Shown here piece by piece: positions 30,790 through 43,578 of a DNA stretch of 64,000 bases. The stretch lies in contig JAOANR010000011.1 of assembly GCA_030278955.1 (NCBI GenBank), forward strand, positions 29,764,403 to 29,828,402, given 5' to 3'. Each line of letters starts with the position of its first letter. Position 1 is the stretch's first letter. Source of the DNA: Hygrophila difformis. Its lineage: Eukaryota; Streptophyta; Magnoliopsida; Lamiales; Acanthaceae. Both the position numbers and the translations under genes were made by a program. The notes under the pieces are model-generated. The model did not search any database. It was given only the letters and a program-made list of their open reading frames with translations, and was not told the DNA's origin.

Positions 30790-33605
30790 TGTAACACCCG
30801 AGAAAAACAAATTCAAATTGTTTTGAACTACGTCATGACTTGATCCCTTCACAGGGTACGTAGGCAGCTTGGAAATCTAAATTCTAAGTTCAGTCACGAA
30901 ATAAATCACAAAATAAAAACATAACCGAAAGCATCCCAACGTTTAAACTCGAAGGAACCGAATCACAACTTCAGGGAAATCATTAAGGAAGGACGGGACT
31001 AATTTAAGTAGATGGATTATCGTACGGGAGGATTACGAACATTAGACCGAGTTCGTAATTAATTTCACATGAGAATTTCGAGCCGGAAATGACCCGAAAA
31101 GTCGAACCAAAAGCGTGAAGGATAGAAACCCGATCGAGAAAAGGAGAAAAGACCCGACGGACCACACGAACCGCCCGAACCGGCCGGTTCGGGCGTCGCA
31201 CGCACTCCGCGCGCGCGCGCGCGGCCACCGCGCGGGTCGCGGAGACGCGTCCGAGGAGTGATCGCGCGCACTCCGCGCGGACAAAGGCATGAGGGCGCGT
31301 CACCACCGCGCCAGAGGTGCTGAAGGTGTAAACTTTCCTTCCATGGCGATTTCCTTGCCGAAAATTCGATCCCTAACCATGGCAACCGAATCCCAGCCTT
31401 AGGGAAGGCTATAGGACGGTAATGGGGCGTCCAAATCCCCATACTCACAGAAACACTCAAGCCTCCCTTCCATTCTTCCTCTCCAAGCCGAAACTCTCTT
31501 CGAATCCACTTTCCGGCGAGCATTCCGGCGACGACGAGGCGAACGGAACCAAGCCCTGCTTCCTAGACCCTTGGTAAGTTATGGTATAGTGTTTAGTTCG
31601 TCCATAACAATTAAAAACTCAAAATCTAACATCCTTTCTTTGGCTACGATTTTACGTCGGGGGACGAACGAAAACCGATCGGAGAAGTTGGCCGCTCGTC
31701 GCGACCCTAGGACATCCGGAAACCCTTTCCAGCGACCCCATCCTCCTTGTAAGTAAGTTAATACCTTACTTCTCAATTTTTGTGGCTATTTGTCGTTTAT
31801 AACTTAAGATCTACACTCGTAACTAAATTTGGTTTTCAAAACCCCATTTCCGACCAATTCCAAAAACTCGCTAGAACTCGACCTTCAGGAATTCAAACCG
31901 AAACCTTTTCAACATAGATTTTGTTCATAAGACTTTAATCTACCTTGTGTAAAAATTTCGGCCATTGACATAAAGATTTGATGCCCCAAATCGTACCGTA
32001 AAGATTCTGTATAAAAATCGACCGGTTGAAATCTTGACAGTTTCATTGTCTCGAATTGATGCATGTTTTTCACCCACTTCTAGATCGATTCAGTCCTGAC
32101 CTTCTAAATAAACGTTGTAGAGATTTGTGTCTAGATCATGTGTGTAAAATCTCACGAATTTTGGTGTTGAATTGATATGACAAAACGTGCGATTTCAGAA
32201 ACTGTTTTAAATCGATTTTTAATTTCGTGTGTAAACAGTGTGTTTGAGTCGATTTTTGAACATCTAAAATTCATTATTTCCAAAATCTTAAAACATGAAA
32301 GTTGCTCATTTAGGTGTTATCAACTTACTGTAAAAATTCGGACCAATTGGTGTTAAAATGAATTTTTAATCGGCATTGCACGAAACTGTGCCGGAATCTG
32401 TCCCTTGGGCAGAGATCATCTTTTGTAAAGAACTCGAAATTTGACTCACTTTGAAACCTTATTTCCAAAAACTTAAAACATGAAAGTTGTTCATGTGTGT
32501 GTAATTGAGCTACTGTATGAATTTCAAAATTTTCGGTTAAAAGATGAATTTTTAAATTAAAAGGGCGTAAAGTGTGACGAATTGAATTTTTCGAACTCAC
32601 GAACACTTGAATTATGAAATGCGACCTCGAATCCTTTGTATGCTACAAATCATAAGTTTCGAAAAATCCCGTTCACTAGGCTGAGCCGATCTTCATACTA
32701 ACATTTTTTAGACTGCCTCGTTAGTGGTCTCCCTACTATCTGAGATTGCCTCGTTAGTGATCTCGCGCGCTGTATTTTTGGACTGCCTCGTTAGTGGTCC
32801 TACTATCTTTGAGACTGCCTCGTTAGTGGTCTCCCATCATTTTGGACTGCCTCGTTAGTGGTCCTACGTTTTGAGATTGCCTCGTTAGTGATCTCCCCGG
32901 TATGGTGTCCTCTTCTTAGTTTACGGGATACAAATATAAAAGATTAGTGTGCGTATTTAATTATGAGGAAATTTATTTATCATGCTTTGAATTATGCTTC
33001 TAAATTACGTCTTTAAATTATGTTTTTAAATTACGCTTTTAAATTAAGTCTTTAAATCATGTATTCTCACCTTGAGAAAATTAATCGTTTACTTCCGCTG
33101 CAACTGATTATGCAACACTAAATTAATTCTCGTATTGCATGAAAAATGTAATTAAAATTTAAAACGCATGTAACCCCTTAAATTGTTTAGCTAGGGATTG
33201 ACTTACTCGGTATATTTTTATACTGATAAACCCGTTGTTATTTTTCTTTTACAGAGTATATCGAGTGACGCATGCACTTGCACTTGGGGGAAAACATTTT
33301 TACATTTTGTTTTATCTACGGCATTTTGCTACTGTTTTACCGGGTCTGTTAAACCCGAGGTTTAGTCGTGTTGGCCGTGATTTCTTTTCTTTTCCGCTGC
33401 ATTTACTCTATCTCGTGCATGGATGATTAGTACTTTCGTATTTTGAATTAATTATTATTAAATTCCGGACTCGCCATTGAAACGTTTTTAAATCTTTTGT
33501 ATACCCATAAGCCTTGCATATCCTTAGCGAGCTCGGGAAGCCGTGTCTTGCTAGGGAGATGCGGCGGTGACACCTCGGCCTGGGTTATCAAATCCGGGTG
33601 TTACA
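30790..33605 (+). repeat. Element A 5' LTR
   Basis: 2,816 bp. GC-rich alternating stretch near 31190-31270; donor-like GTAAGT at 31574 and GTAAGTAAGT at 31749; six-unit hairpin array at 32710-32895. No clear TATA box. Near 30965 it has CAACTTCAGGGAAATCATTA, the homologue of hairpin 2 plus polypurine tract of B and D, but without the pairing. Confidence 0.9.
32710..32895 (+). repeat. Six-unit hairpin array in element A 5' LTR
   Basis: Loops TGCCTCGTTAGTG with stems AGAC/GTCT (32710), GAGAT/ATCTC (32742), GGAC/GTCC (32780), GAGAC/GTCTC (32811), GGAC/GTCC (32844) and GAGAT/ATCTC (32873). All six stems pair perfectly. Confidence 0.88.
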
Positions 33606-33608
33606 AGT

Positions 33609-33621
33609 TGGTATCAGAGCC
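33609..33621 (+). other. Element A primer-binding site (initiator tRNA-Met)
   Basis: TGGTATCAGAGCC, 3 nt after the LTR. Confidence 0.88.
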
Positions 33622-33978
33622 CGGAATTGTATTTTGAAGCTACTATTATTATTAGTATTACTGTTAATATTATTATTGTTATCTTTTACTAATATTTTTA
33701 AGTATATCACTCTTAAAAACCACTAGTTTTATTTAACCCGAAAATATATTTTTTGCATAGCCCAATATTTTAGCCAAGAAAATATTAAATTTTCGGTCCG
33801 CTATAGAGGCCCAATTCTTATGACTACCCACGTAGCAAATTATTTTAAACTCATGGGTAAATTAAATTTTTTCTGGGGAAAGGGACTTGCACTTGCATGT
33901 TGCATGTAGATTTAAATTTCTGCACACTCGACTTTGCCTAAAATATATCCTAACTCTAACCTACCTTGTCAACCTGAG

Positions 33979-34506
33979 ATGGCCGCTCCAAACGTGAACA
34001 TGATCAACCTACTAATGCGATTGATTGAAGCCTACCTCGGAACCCCTCAAAACGTGAACAACTTCAGGCTAAGGGTAGAACAAATGGAGACCAACCTAGG
34101 TCACCTAACTAATCTGGGGGGAGCGGGGCATCAAGATCTGACTCTACTCCAAATCCAAATCAACGAACTCCAGGCCCACGAGACTGAGCTTCGGACCCAA
34201 CTGGACGACATAGAGACCGAAGCAGGGGTCTTGGGATATCAGCTGCCTCTGATTAGGGATGACTGGCTCCCACATGGCCCCGTTGGCCCAGGAGCGCCGC
34301 CTGTAGCTAGCCCCGTCGCTGATCCTGTCGCTACCCCGACAGCTGCCCCGACACCAGTTGTCGCCGTCGATCCCGCTCCTGCTACTGGGCCCGAGTGGCC
34401 AGCAAGCCCAGTGTTCCATGGGCCTTTTGGCGCGGGCACCATCGAGGATACAAGTGATGAGGATGACCCTATTGAGGATCCGACCACCTACCCTCCTCTG
34501 GCATAG
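33979..34506 (+). CDS. Element A leader ORF0, long form
   Basis: 175 residues, ATG directly after GAG. N-terminal MAAPNVNMINLLMRLIEAYL is close to the ORF0 of F (MAEPNANMTNLMMKL...); then a coiled-coil stretch, a proline/alanine-rich insert not present in B or D (about residues 105-145, PVASPVADPVATPTAAPTPV) and an acidic tail (SDEDDPIEDPTTYPPLA). Open throughout although gag-pol is broken. Function unknown. 34507-34901 is leader spacer. Confidence 0.6.
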   Translation: MAAPNVNMINLLMRLIEAYLGTPQNVNNFRLRVEQMETNLGHLTNLGGAGHQDLTLLQIQINELQAHETELRTQLDDIETEAGVLGYQLPLIRDDWLPHGPVGPGAPPVASPVADPVATPTAAPTPVVAVDPAPATGPEWPASPVFHGPFGAGTIEDTSDEDDPIEDPTTYPPLA

Positions 34507-34901
34507 GGATTATCGACATAATATTCCTATTGTTCTCTTTTCTATTTTCCCGGACTATTTTCAGCATTTTGATACTTATCGCTTGTACCGAAATAAAGTT
34601 CCTATTAAGCAATAAAGTCACAAGCACCTATTTCATACACCATCTTCATATCTTATCAAGACACCAACAGACAAACGACGTATCTATATCTGCATAACAA
34701 ATCGACAAGTACCTCGAACCCTAAACCCTAAAACCCCAGGGTCTCGACGTTTAAACCTCACATAAACGACTGAATGAATAAATGCAAATACTAACCAACT
34801 CCTGAAAGGCATCACTCAATTTGGCAAATCACTTTCCTCCCACAATCTATCGAATCTCCCGGAACTCTAAACCTCCCTTGTGCTCACATGGTTGTAACAG
34901 G

Positions 34902-37900
34902 ATAGCACCCCGAGGACGACCCAGGACCTTCCCTACCACTCCCAACACCCGCGACACGCCAGGGCAACCCAATGAGCAGGCACCTAACGTGGAAGCGCCG
35001 AACCCAGCAGGCCCAATGCCCAACCCTGCGGAGGGGCGGATGAGGAACATGGAGGAACTACTGATCGTACTGGGAAATGCTTACGTTAACCAGGGGGGAG
35101 CTGCCGCGGCGCCACCGCTAGAAGCAAGGATCAACTACTTGGCTGCGGTGAACCCCTACCGACCTCCTTACTATGTCGGGGAGGAAGATCCCGCTAAGCT
35201 GGAACAGTGGTTAAGGACCTTTGACAAGTTGCTGAATGCGGTAAGATGCTCGGATGGGGAGAAGGTTCACGTGGCTTCGTACTATCTGGGCGGCGAGGCC
35301 GATGACTGGTGGCAAGCCACCCAAGGGAAGCTAGTCGAAGACGATGAACCTTACTCGTGGAACGAGTTCATGGAATTACTCAGGGAGCATTTTTACCCGA
35401 TGAGTACTAAAGCAGCACTGTATGAAGAGTTCTCGTCCCTGAAACAAGGGGAAAAATCTATGCAAGAATATTATGCTCGGTTTAAGGAATTGGTGAGGTT
35501 CGCGCCCCGGATGGTACCCACGGATGGGGAAAAGGCTCAAAAGTTCGAAATGGGATTGAACTTGTCAATCCGTGAAATGATCACTGGAATCAGCTATCTG
35601 GACCTACAAGCTGTCTACGATCGTGCGGTGGCAGTGGCACGAGTTCAACAGCTAAAAATGAAGGCCGCGGGGGAATCTAGCTGTGGGACACAAGGACCAG
35701 ACAAACGAAACCGGGACAACAGGATGGGCAACGCTACTGGTGGGGACAGCTTTCGGCGAGGTCCGAACGGGAATGTTCAGAACAACAATGGTCGAAATAT
35801 CAACCAAGGAGGGCGAGTGTTGCCGTGCCCAAGGTGTGGCAGGCCGCACCTGGTGAGGAGATGTCCTCAGGTGGGCGAATGTTTCCGGTGCGGCCGGATT
35901 GGCCATCGGAGGGAGGAATGTCGAACCCGACTCGAGAACATCACAAAGAGAGAAGATTTGGTCACTGGACCCAACGAGCCGTTCAACCAAGGAGGTAGAA
36001 ACGGCAACAACCAGGGATATCGCCTCCTCCGAACCCGAACCAGCGCCCTCCCAATCAGCAACAAAACCCAAATCCGAATCAGAACCAGCCGGCCAATCAA
36101 GGGAGGCCGATAGGGAGGTTGAACGTGATCAATCAGGCTGACATACCCGCGTAGGGTGATGTGATGGCAGGTATCTTTCATGTCCTAAGTACTCCGCTTA
36201 GAGTTTTATTTGATTCCGGAGCCAGTTGTTCGATTATATCTTCGAAAGTCGTAAATGAACTAGATCTACCTAAGTGCGAGATGATTAGCTTAGGTATCCA
36301 ACTGCCCTCTGGAGAAGTAATAGCATGCACTAAGCGTTACAATGGAATACCTGTAGTAATAAAGAACGTAGAGTTTTTCGCGAACTTGGTAGAGTTTAAC
36401 GTCAGAGACTTTGACATCATATTAGGAATGGATTGGCTAACCCGGTATAAGGCCGTGATCGAGTGCCAAAAGCAAAAGATCACGATGTCGAAAAGTAGAG
36501 GGAAAAGAGTCATCTTCTACTCTCAACCCCCTAAGAAGTCTAATAAGATAGTCAACGTCCTCAAGCTATGTAGCCTAATGCGTAAAGGCTACGCGTTATA
36601 CGCATGCTACATTCATAACCTCGAGGCTGAAGGAGTCAGGATAGACAACATTCCGGTGGTAAGGGAATACCCGGATGTGTTCCCTGAAGACGTTCCCGGC
36701 ATGCCCCCTGGAGGGATCTTGAATTCACCATAGATCTCATCCTGGGAACGGAACCTGTCTCAAAGGCTCCTTACCGCATGGCGCCACCAGAGATGAAGGA
36801 GCTAAAGAAGCAACTCGAGGAATTGTTGGGGAAGGGATATATTAGGCCGAGTACATCTCCATGGGGAGCACCGGTCTTGTTCGTTAAGAAGAAAGACGGG
36901 AGTTTGCGACTGTGTATTGATTATAGGGGACTTAATCAAGTCACTATCAAGAACAAGTACCCGTTGCCCAGAATCGAGGATTTGTTCCACCAGCTGAAGG
37001 GAGCTACAGTGTTCTCCAAGATCGACCTGCGTTCCGGATATCATCAACTGCGAATCGCCGAGAAGGACATCCCAAAGACAGCGTTGAGGACTCGCTATGG
37101 GCACTACGAGTTCACAGTGCTATCATTCGGACCGACGAATGCCCCAGCAATGTTCATGAACCTCATGAACAACGTGTTTCGAGAACTATTAGATCAATGC
37201 GTAGTGGTGTTCATAGACGACATCTTGATCTACTCAAAGGACGAGGAAGAACATTCCGAGCACTTGCATAAAGTGCTGAGGATCCTCCGAGTAACTCAAC
37301 TGTATGGTAAGCTGTCCAAATGCGACTTCTGGCTAAAGGAAGTGGCATTCCTTGGGCAAATCGTATCCGCCAGCGGGGTGGCAGTAGACCCGGCAAAGAT
37401 CTCGGCAGTAACCGAGTGGGTACCACCGAAGAGCCCAACGGAGATAAGGAGTTTCCTTGGACTGGCAGGTTACTATAGACGATTTGTCCAGGATTTCTCG
37501 AAAATCGCCCGCCCGTTGACCCAACTGCTGAAGAAGGGGGTGAAGTACGACTGGACCGGCGAGTGTGAAGCCGCATTCCAGGAGCTGAAGAAACGGCTTA
37601 CCACAGCGCTAGTGTTGGCGTTACCATCAGAGGATGGAGACTTCGAAGTGTACAGCGACGCCTCGAGGGAGGGATTGGGATGCGTACTAATGCAGGATCA
37701 AGGAGTTATAGCGTACGCATCGCGACAACTAAAACCACACGAGCAAAACTATCCGACGCACGACCTGGAACTGGCCGCGGTCGTGTACGCCTTAAAGATT
37801 TGGAGACATTATCTCTATGGGCGAAAGTGTCGGATGTTCACCGACCATAAGAGCCTCAACTACATATTCACGCAAAAAGAGCTGAATTTGAGGCAGAGGA

Positions 37901-39576
37901 GATGGTTAGAACTGATCAAATATTATGACCTGGAAGTCGCGTATCAAGAGGGAAAGGCCAACGTCGTGGCCGACGCCTTGAGTCGGAAGACTCAACACGT
38001 CACGAATTCAGTTGTGATACCGGCCGAATTGTACAGAGATTTGGCGAAATTAAGTCTAGAACTGGTGCATCCCGGCACAGTAACCGAGGTCGTCAACGCG
38101 ATGGTAGTAGGGCCTACCATATTTGAGGAAATACGACTCGCCCAATCGGGTGACGAGAAGTTGGAAGAAAAAAGGAGGAGCATTGCCGAAGGAAAGGCAA
38201 TAGATTTCAAAGTTCACGAGGATGGAAGCATCCGCTTCAAGGGAAGGTGGTGTATACCACGGGAATCCACGGATCTGAAGAAGAAAGTGATGGAGGAGGG
38301 CCATAATACTCCCTACTCGGTTCACCCCGGAGGGGACAAGCTGTACAAGGACTTGAAGAAGAACTATTGGTGGCCGAACATGAAGAGAGAGGTGGCCGAG
38401 TTTGTGGCAAGGTGCCTTACCTGCCAAAAGGTCAAGGCAGTATGACAAAAACCCTTAGGATTAATGCAACCATTGGAGATCCCAAGCTGGAAGTGGGATA
38501 GTATCTCCATGGATTTCGTTTCGGGGTTACCACGGTCACCAAAGGGGATGAATAAGATCTGGGTGATCGTGGATAGGTTAACGAAAGCCGCCATATTCAT
38601 CCCAATGAAGGACACTTGGTCAATGGACCAACTAGCAAGGGCATATGTCGACAATGTGGTACGCCGGCATGGAGTACCACATGACATCATCTCGGATAGG
38701 GATAGTAGGTTCGTCTCTCAGTTTTGGACCAAACTGCAAGAAGCTCTCGGGATGCAAATAAAGATGAGTACCGCGTTCCATCCCATGACGGATGGGCAGA
38801 CGGAGCGAACGATACAGACGCTGGAGGACATGCTGAGGGCCTGCGTGTTAGAATTTAAGGGAAGCTGGGAGCACCATCTGCCTTTGATCGAGTTCTCCTA
38901 CAACAACAGTTACCATGCGAGCATCGGCATGGCACCCTTCGAGGCACTATATGGACGAAGATGCCGGAGTCCATTGAGTTGGGAAGAGAACGATCGGACG
39001 GTGGCAGTAGGACCACAACTGGTGGAGGACATGGCTCAACAGATTAAGGTCATCCAAGGAAAGATGAGAGCCGCTCAGGACCGGCAAAAGAGTTATGCGG
39101 ACATAAGACGGCAAGACTTGGAATTTCAAGTCGGCGACAAAGTCATGCTGAAGGTGTCACCAATGAAGGGCGTGATGCGCTTCGGCAAACGAGGGAAACT
39201 GAGCCCACGATACATAGGGCCATATGAGATCCTCGAAAGAGTGGGAAATCTAGCGTATCGGCTAGCACTGCCGCCTCAACTAGCACGCGTCCACAACGTG
39301 TTTCACGTCTCCCAACTGAAGAAGTATGTACCCGACACGACGCATGTACTCCAATCGGACGTAATCGAATTGGATGATGACTTGACCTATGAAGAAATCC
39401 CGGTGCCAATACTCGATTACAAGGAAAGAGTAACAAGGAATAAATCTGTAAAGATGGTCAAAGTCCTGTGGTCTAACCACGAGACAGAGACGGAGACCTG
39501 GGAATTGGAAGCCGACATGAGACAATGTTACCCTACCCTCTTCGAAGATGAACCGACCACAGTTATGGGGACATAA
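34902..39576 (+). pseudogene. Element A gag-pol polyprotein, disrupted chromovirus
   Basis: Starts where D and B have the gag ATG; here the codon is ATA (34902-34904), so no start remains before internal methionines. Gag capsid (WLRTFDKLLNAVRC, ADDWWQATQ), zinc knuckles (CPRCGRPHLVRRC, CFRCGRIGHRREEC near 35880); 1-nt loss near 36022; TAG 36152-36154; protease LFDSGASCSI near 36210; 1-nt loss near 36710; RT with [10 protein letters not shown] near 37215; RNase H YSDASREG near 37650; TGA 38443-38445 at the join to the integrase core; integrase SMDFVSG, DRDSRF, ERT; chromodomain [18 protein letters not shown] near 39460; stop TAA 39574-39576. Domain order and chromodomain identify a Tekay/Del-like chromovirus. 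Confidence 0.9.
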
Positions 39577-39604
39577 CTGTATTCTTAAGGGGGGGGGGGG
39601 AGGA
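39559..39604 (+). other. Element A polypurine tract with upstream hairpin
   Basis: 9-bp perfect stem around GGGA (39559-39580) overlapping the pol stop, then ATTCTTAAGG and a long G run to AGGA; LTR starts at 39605. Confidence 0.85.
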
Positions 39605-42414
39605 TGTAACACCCGAGAAAAACAAATTCAAATTGTTTTGAACTACGTCATAACTTGATCCCTTCACAGGGTACGTAGGCAGCTTGGAAATCTAAATTCT
39701 AAGTTCAGTCACGAAATAAATCACAAAATAAAAACATAACCGAAAGCATCCCAACGTTTAAACTCGAAGGAACCGAAACACAACTTCAGGGAAATCATTA
39801 AGAAAGGACGGGACTAATTTAAGTAGATGGATTATCGTATGGGAGGATTACGAACATTAGACCGAGTTCGTAATTAATTTCACATGAGAATTTCAAGCCG
39901 GAAATGACCCGAAAAGTCGAACCAAAAGCGTGAAGGATAGAAACCCAATCGAGAAAAGGAGAAAAGACCCGACGGACCACACGAACCGCCCGAACCGGGC
40001 GTCGCGCGCACTCCGCGCGCGCGCGCGCGGCCACCGCGCGAGTCGTGGAGACGCGTCCGAGGAGTGATCGCGCGCACTCCGCGCGGACAAAGGCATGAGG
40101 GCGCATAACCACCGCGCCAGAGGTGCTGAAGGTGTAAACTTTCCTTCCATGGCGATTTCCTTGCCGAAAATTCGATCCCTAACCATGGCAACCGAATCCC
40201 AGCCTTAGGGAAGGCTATAGGACGGTAATGGGGCGTCCAAATCCCCATACTCACAGAAACACTCAAGCCTCCCTTCCATTCTTCCTCTCCAAGCCAAAAC
40301 TCTCTTCGAATCCACTTTCCGGCGAGCATTCCGGCGACGACGAGGCGAACGGAACCAAGCCCTGCTTCCTAGTCCCTTGGTAAGTTATGGTACAGTGTTT
40401 AGTTTGTCTATAACAATTAAAAACTCGAAATCTAACATGCTTTCTTTGGCTACGATTTTACATCGGGGGACGAACGAAAAGCGATTGGAGAAAAGTTGGC
40501 CGCTCGTCGCGACCCTAGGACATCCGGAAACCCTTTCCAGCGACCCCATCCTCCTTCTAAGTAAGTTAATACCTTACTTCTCAATTTTTGGCTATTTGTC
40601 ATTTATAACTTAAGATCTACACTCGTAACTAAATTCGGTTTTCAAAAACCCCATTTTCGACCAATTCCAAAAACTCGCCTAGTACTCGACCTTCGGGAAT
40701 TCAAACCAAAAACTTTTCAACATAGATTTTGTTCATAAGACTTTAACCTACCTTGTGTAAAAAGTTCGGCCATTGACATAAAGATTTGATGGCCCAAATT
40801 GTACCATAAAGATTCTGTATAAAAATCGACCGGTTGAAATCTGGACAGTTTCATTATCTCGACTTGATGCATGTTTTTCACCCACTTCTAGATCGATTCC
40901 GTCCCGACCTTCAAAATAAAAGTTGTAAAGATTTGTGTCTAGATCATGTGTGTAAAATTTCATGAATTTTGGTGCTGAATTGATATGTCAAAACATGCGA
41001 TTTCAGAAACTGTTTTAAATCGATTTTTAATTTCGTGTGTAAACAGTGTGTTTGAGTCGATTTTTGAACATTTAAAATTCATTATTTCCAAAATCTTAAA
41101 ACATTAAAGTTGCTCATTGAGGTTTTATCAACTTACTGTAAAAATTTCGGACCAATTGGTGTTAAAATGAATTTTTAATCGGCGTTGCACGAAACTGTGC
41201 CGGAATCTGTCCCTTGGGCAGAGATCATCTTTTGTAAAGAACTCGAAATTTGACTCACTTTGAAACCTTATTTCCAAAAACGTAAGACATGAAAGTTTTT
41301 CGTGTGTGTGTAATTGAGCTACTGTATGAATTTCAGAATTTTCGGTTAAACGATGAATTTTTAAATTAAAAGGGCGTAAAGTGTGACGAATTGGATTTTT
41401 CGAACTCACGAACACTTGAATTATGAAATGCGACCTCGAATCCTTTGTATGCTACAAATCATAAGTTTCGAAAAATCCCGTTCACTAGGCTGAGCCGATC
41501 TTCATACTAACATTTTTTATACTGCCTCGTTAGTGGTCTCCCGACTATCTGAGATTGCCTCGTTAGTGATCTCGCGCGCTGTATTTTTGGACTGCCTCGT
41601 TATTGGTCCTACTATCTTTGAGACTGCCTCGTTAGTGGTCTCCCATCATTTTGGACTGCCTCGTTAGTGGTCCTACGTTTTGAGATTGCCTCGTTAGTGA
41701 TGTCCCCGGTATGGTATCCTCTTCTTAGTTTACGGGATACAAATATAAAAGATTAGTGTGCGTATTTAATTATGAGGAAATTTATTTATCATGCTTTGAA
41801 TTATGCTTCTAAATTACGTCTTTAAATTATATTTTTAAATTACGCTTTTAAATTAAGTCTTTAAATCATGTATTCTCACCTTGAGAAAATTAATCGTTTA
41901 CTTCCGCTGCAACTGATTATGCAAGTCTAAATTAATTCTCGTATTGCATGAAAAATGTAATTAAAATTTAAAACGCATGTAACCCCTTAAATTGTTTAGC
42001 TAGGGTTAACTTACTCGGTATATTTTTACACTGATAAACCCGTTGTTATTTTTCTTTTACAGAGTATGTCGAGTGACGCATGCACTTGCACTTGGGGGAA
42101 AACATTTTTACATTTTGTTTTATCTACTGCATTTTGCTACTGTTTTACCGGGTCTGTTAAACCCGAGGTTTAGCCGTGTTGGCCGTGATTTCTTTTCTTT
42201 TCCGCTGCATTTACTCTATCTCGTGCATGGATGATTAGTACTTTCGTATTTTGAATTAATTATTATTAAATTCCGGACTCGCCATTGAAACATTTTTAAA
42301 TCTTTTGTATACCCATAAGCCTTGCATATCCTTAGCGAGCTCGGGAAGCCGTGTCTTGCTAGGGAGATGCGGCGGTGACACCTTGGCCTGAGTTATCAAA
42401 TCCGGGGTGTTACA
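39605..42414 (+). repeat. Element A 3' LTR
   Basis: 2,810 bp. Differs from the 5' LTR by many scattered substitutions and small indels (for example about 9 bp missing near 39996). Hairpin array at 41519-41704, where unit 1 and the last unit have each lost stem pairing by single changes. Confidence 0.9.
41519..41704 (+). repeat. Hairpin array in element A 3' LTR
   Basis: Same six units as 32710-32895. Single changes: unit 1 stem (AGAC to ATAC), unit 3 loop (TTATTGG), last unit (ATCTC to ATGTC). Confidence 0.8.
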
Positions 42415-43324
42415 TACATAGTTTTGAAGTAATTCGAATTTTGAATTGTTAAAGGTTATCTTTTTTTCCAATTGTTCTTAACATTTTAGATATGAAACCG
42501 AAACTATATTTTTAGTTTTTCAATGATGGAAAAAAAATATTTTATATTATATCCACTTATTTGGGGTTTGAATTTCTTTCCATGCCCCTATTATCTCCTT
42601 TATTTTCCTCAAATTTTGTTGCATACATTTCCACCACTATTTAAGTAAAAGACTTTAAAGCTTATGTAATAATTCAAAAAAATTATCTTCTTACTTTATA
42701 ATCTTCATATAAGTTCAACACCCGTGCGCATCGAGCGAAAAAATCTAGTAATATATAATTTTACTTTGCTATGTATTTTATGATAGATATGCATATCTTT
42801 AAAATAAAATTACTGTTTGAACCCATAATATATAATTCTTATAAAGAGATTAATTATAAAGATATTAATTATAAATTAAAAGGTTAATATAGACATCACA
42901 ATAAAAATATGATGCAGAATTTAGATAGAGATCAATAGATTGCAATCCAACGGTCATTGAATTTTAGGATGAAGTGATTTTACCTTCTAGACCTTTGATA
43001 TGTATCTTTATGATAGATATGCATATCTTTGGGGTAAAATTAGTGTTTGGACACACAATGTATAATTTTTAATGAGATTAATTATAACTTAGAAGGGTAA
43101 TATAGTCAGCACAACAAAATATGGTTCCAGAATTTATTATAGTATAGATTATTGCCTACCAACAAAACATTACTCAGACGTATATAAACGCCACTCAGAC
43201 TAGGGGTGTGCAAAATATTTGAAGCGTTTCGCTGAACTGTTGAGTCGAACCGAAATCTAACTGAATTTCCGGTTAACCGAGGACCCTGAAGCAAACAAAA
43301 ATATCAAATTTCCGTATTCGACCG
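42415..43324. other. AT-rich flank with Helitron-like relics, no gene seen
   Basis: Not LTR sequence. Two diverged direct repeats (about 42781-42917 and 43011-43134) share ATAGATATGCATATCTTT and the downstream AT-rich part. On the minus strand the second ends as TCTATACTATAATAAATTCT with A before it (43129-43149), like dicot Helitron 5' ends. CCCGTGCGCATCGAGCG then AATCTAG|T at 42721-42749 resembles a decayed Helitron 3' hairpin and CTAG end on the plus strand. At 43201 TAGGGGTGTGCA is reminiscent of hAT-type ends. All are weak matches. Confidence 0.35.
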
Positions 43325-43540
43325 TGTAACACCCCGGTTTTGATAACCCAGGCCGGGATGTCACTGCCACACCTCCCTAGCAAGACACGGTTTCTCCGAG
43401 CTTGCTAAAGAGATGCAAGGCTAGGTATTGCAGGATTTAAAATATTTAAAACATTTAAAAACAACCATTGTAATATAACTTGAAATTATCAGAGTAAATC
43501 ATACGCAGTAGTTACTATATAGCAGCGGAATGTAATTATT

Positions 43541-43578
<38 letters not shown>

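Larger units (their letters stand above)
30790..42414 (+). mobile_element. Element A: full-length decayed Ty3/gypsy chromovirus
   Basis: 11.6 kb with target duplication TACAT (30785-30789 and 42415-42419). Order: 5' LTR, tRNA-Met primer site, ORF0, gag-pol, hairpin-polypurine module, 3' LTR. Its LTR begins TGTAACACCCGAG, including the segment that is internal in B, C and D. Gag-pol has lost its start codon and has two nonsense codons and two frameshifts. LTR structure places it with LTR 1-2883, element F and the LTR at 63766. Confidence 0.92.

Noticed and set aside
43201..43212. hAT-type terminus TAGGGGTGTGCA
   Set aside because: No partner inverted repeat or 8-bp duplication visible; element C begins 120 bp later and the rest is not in the window.
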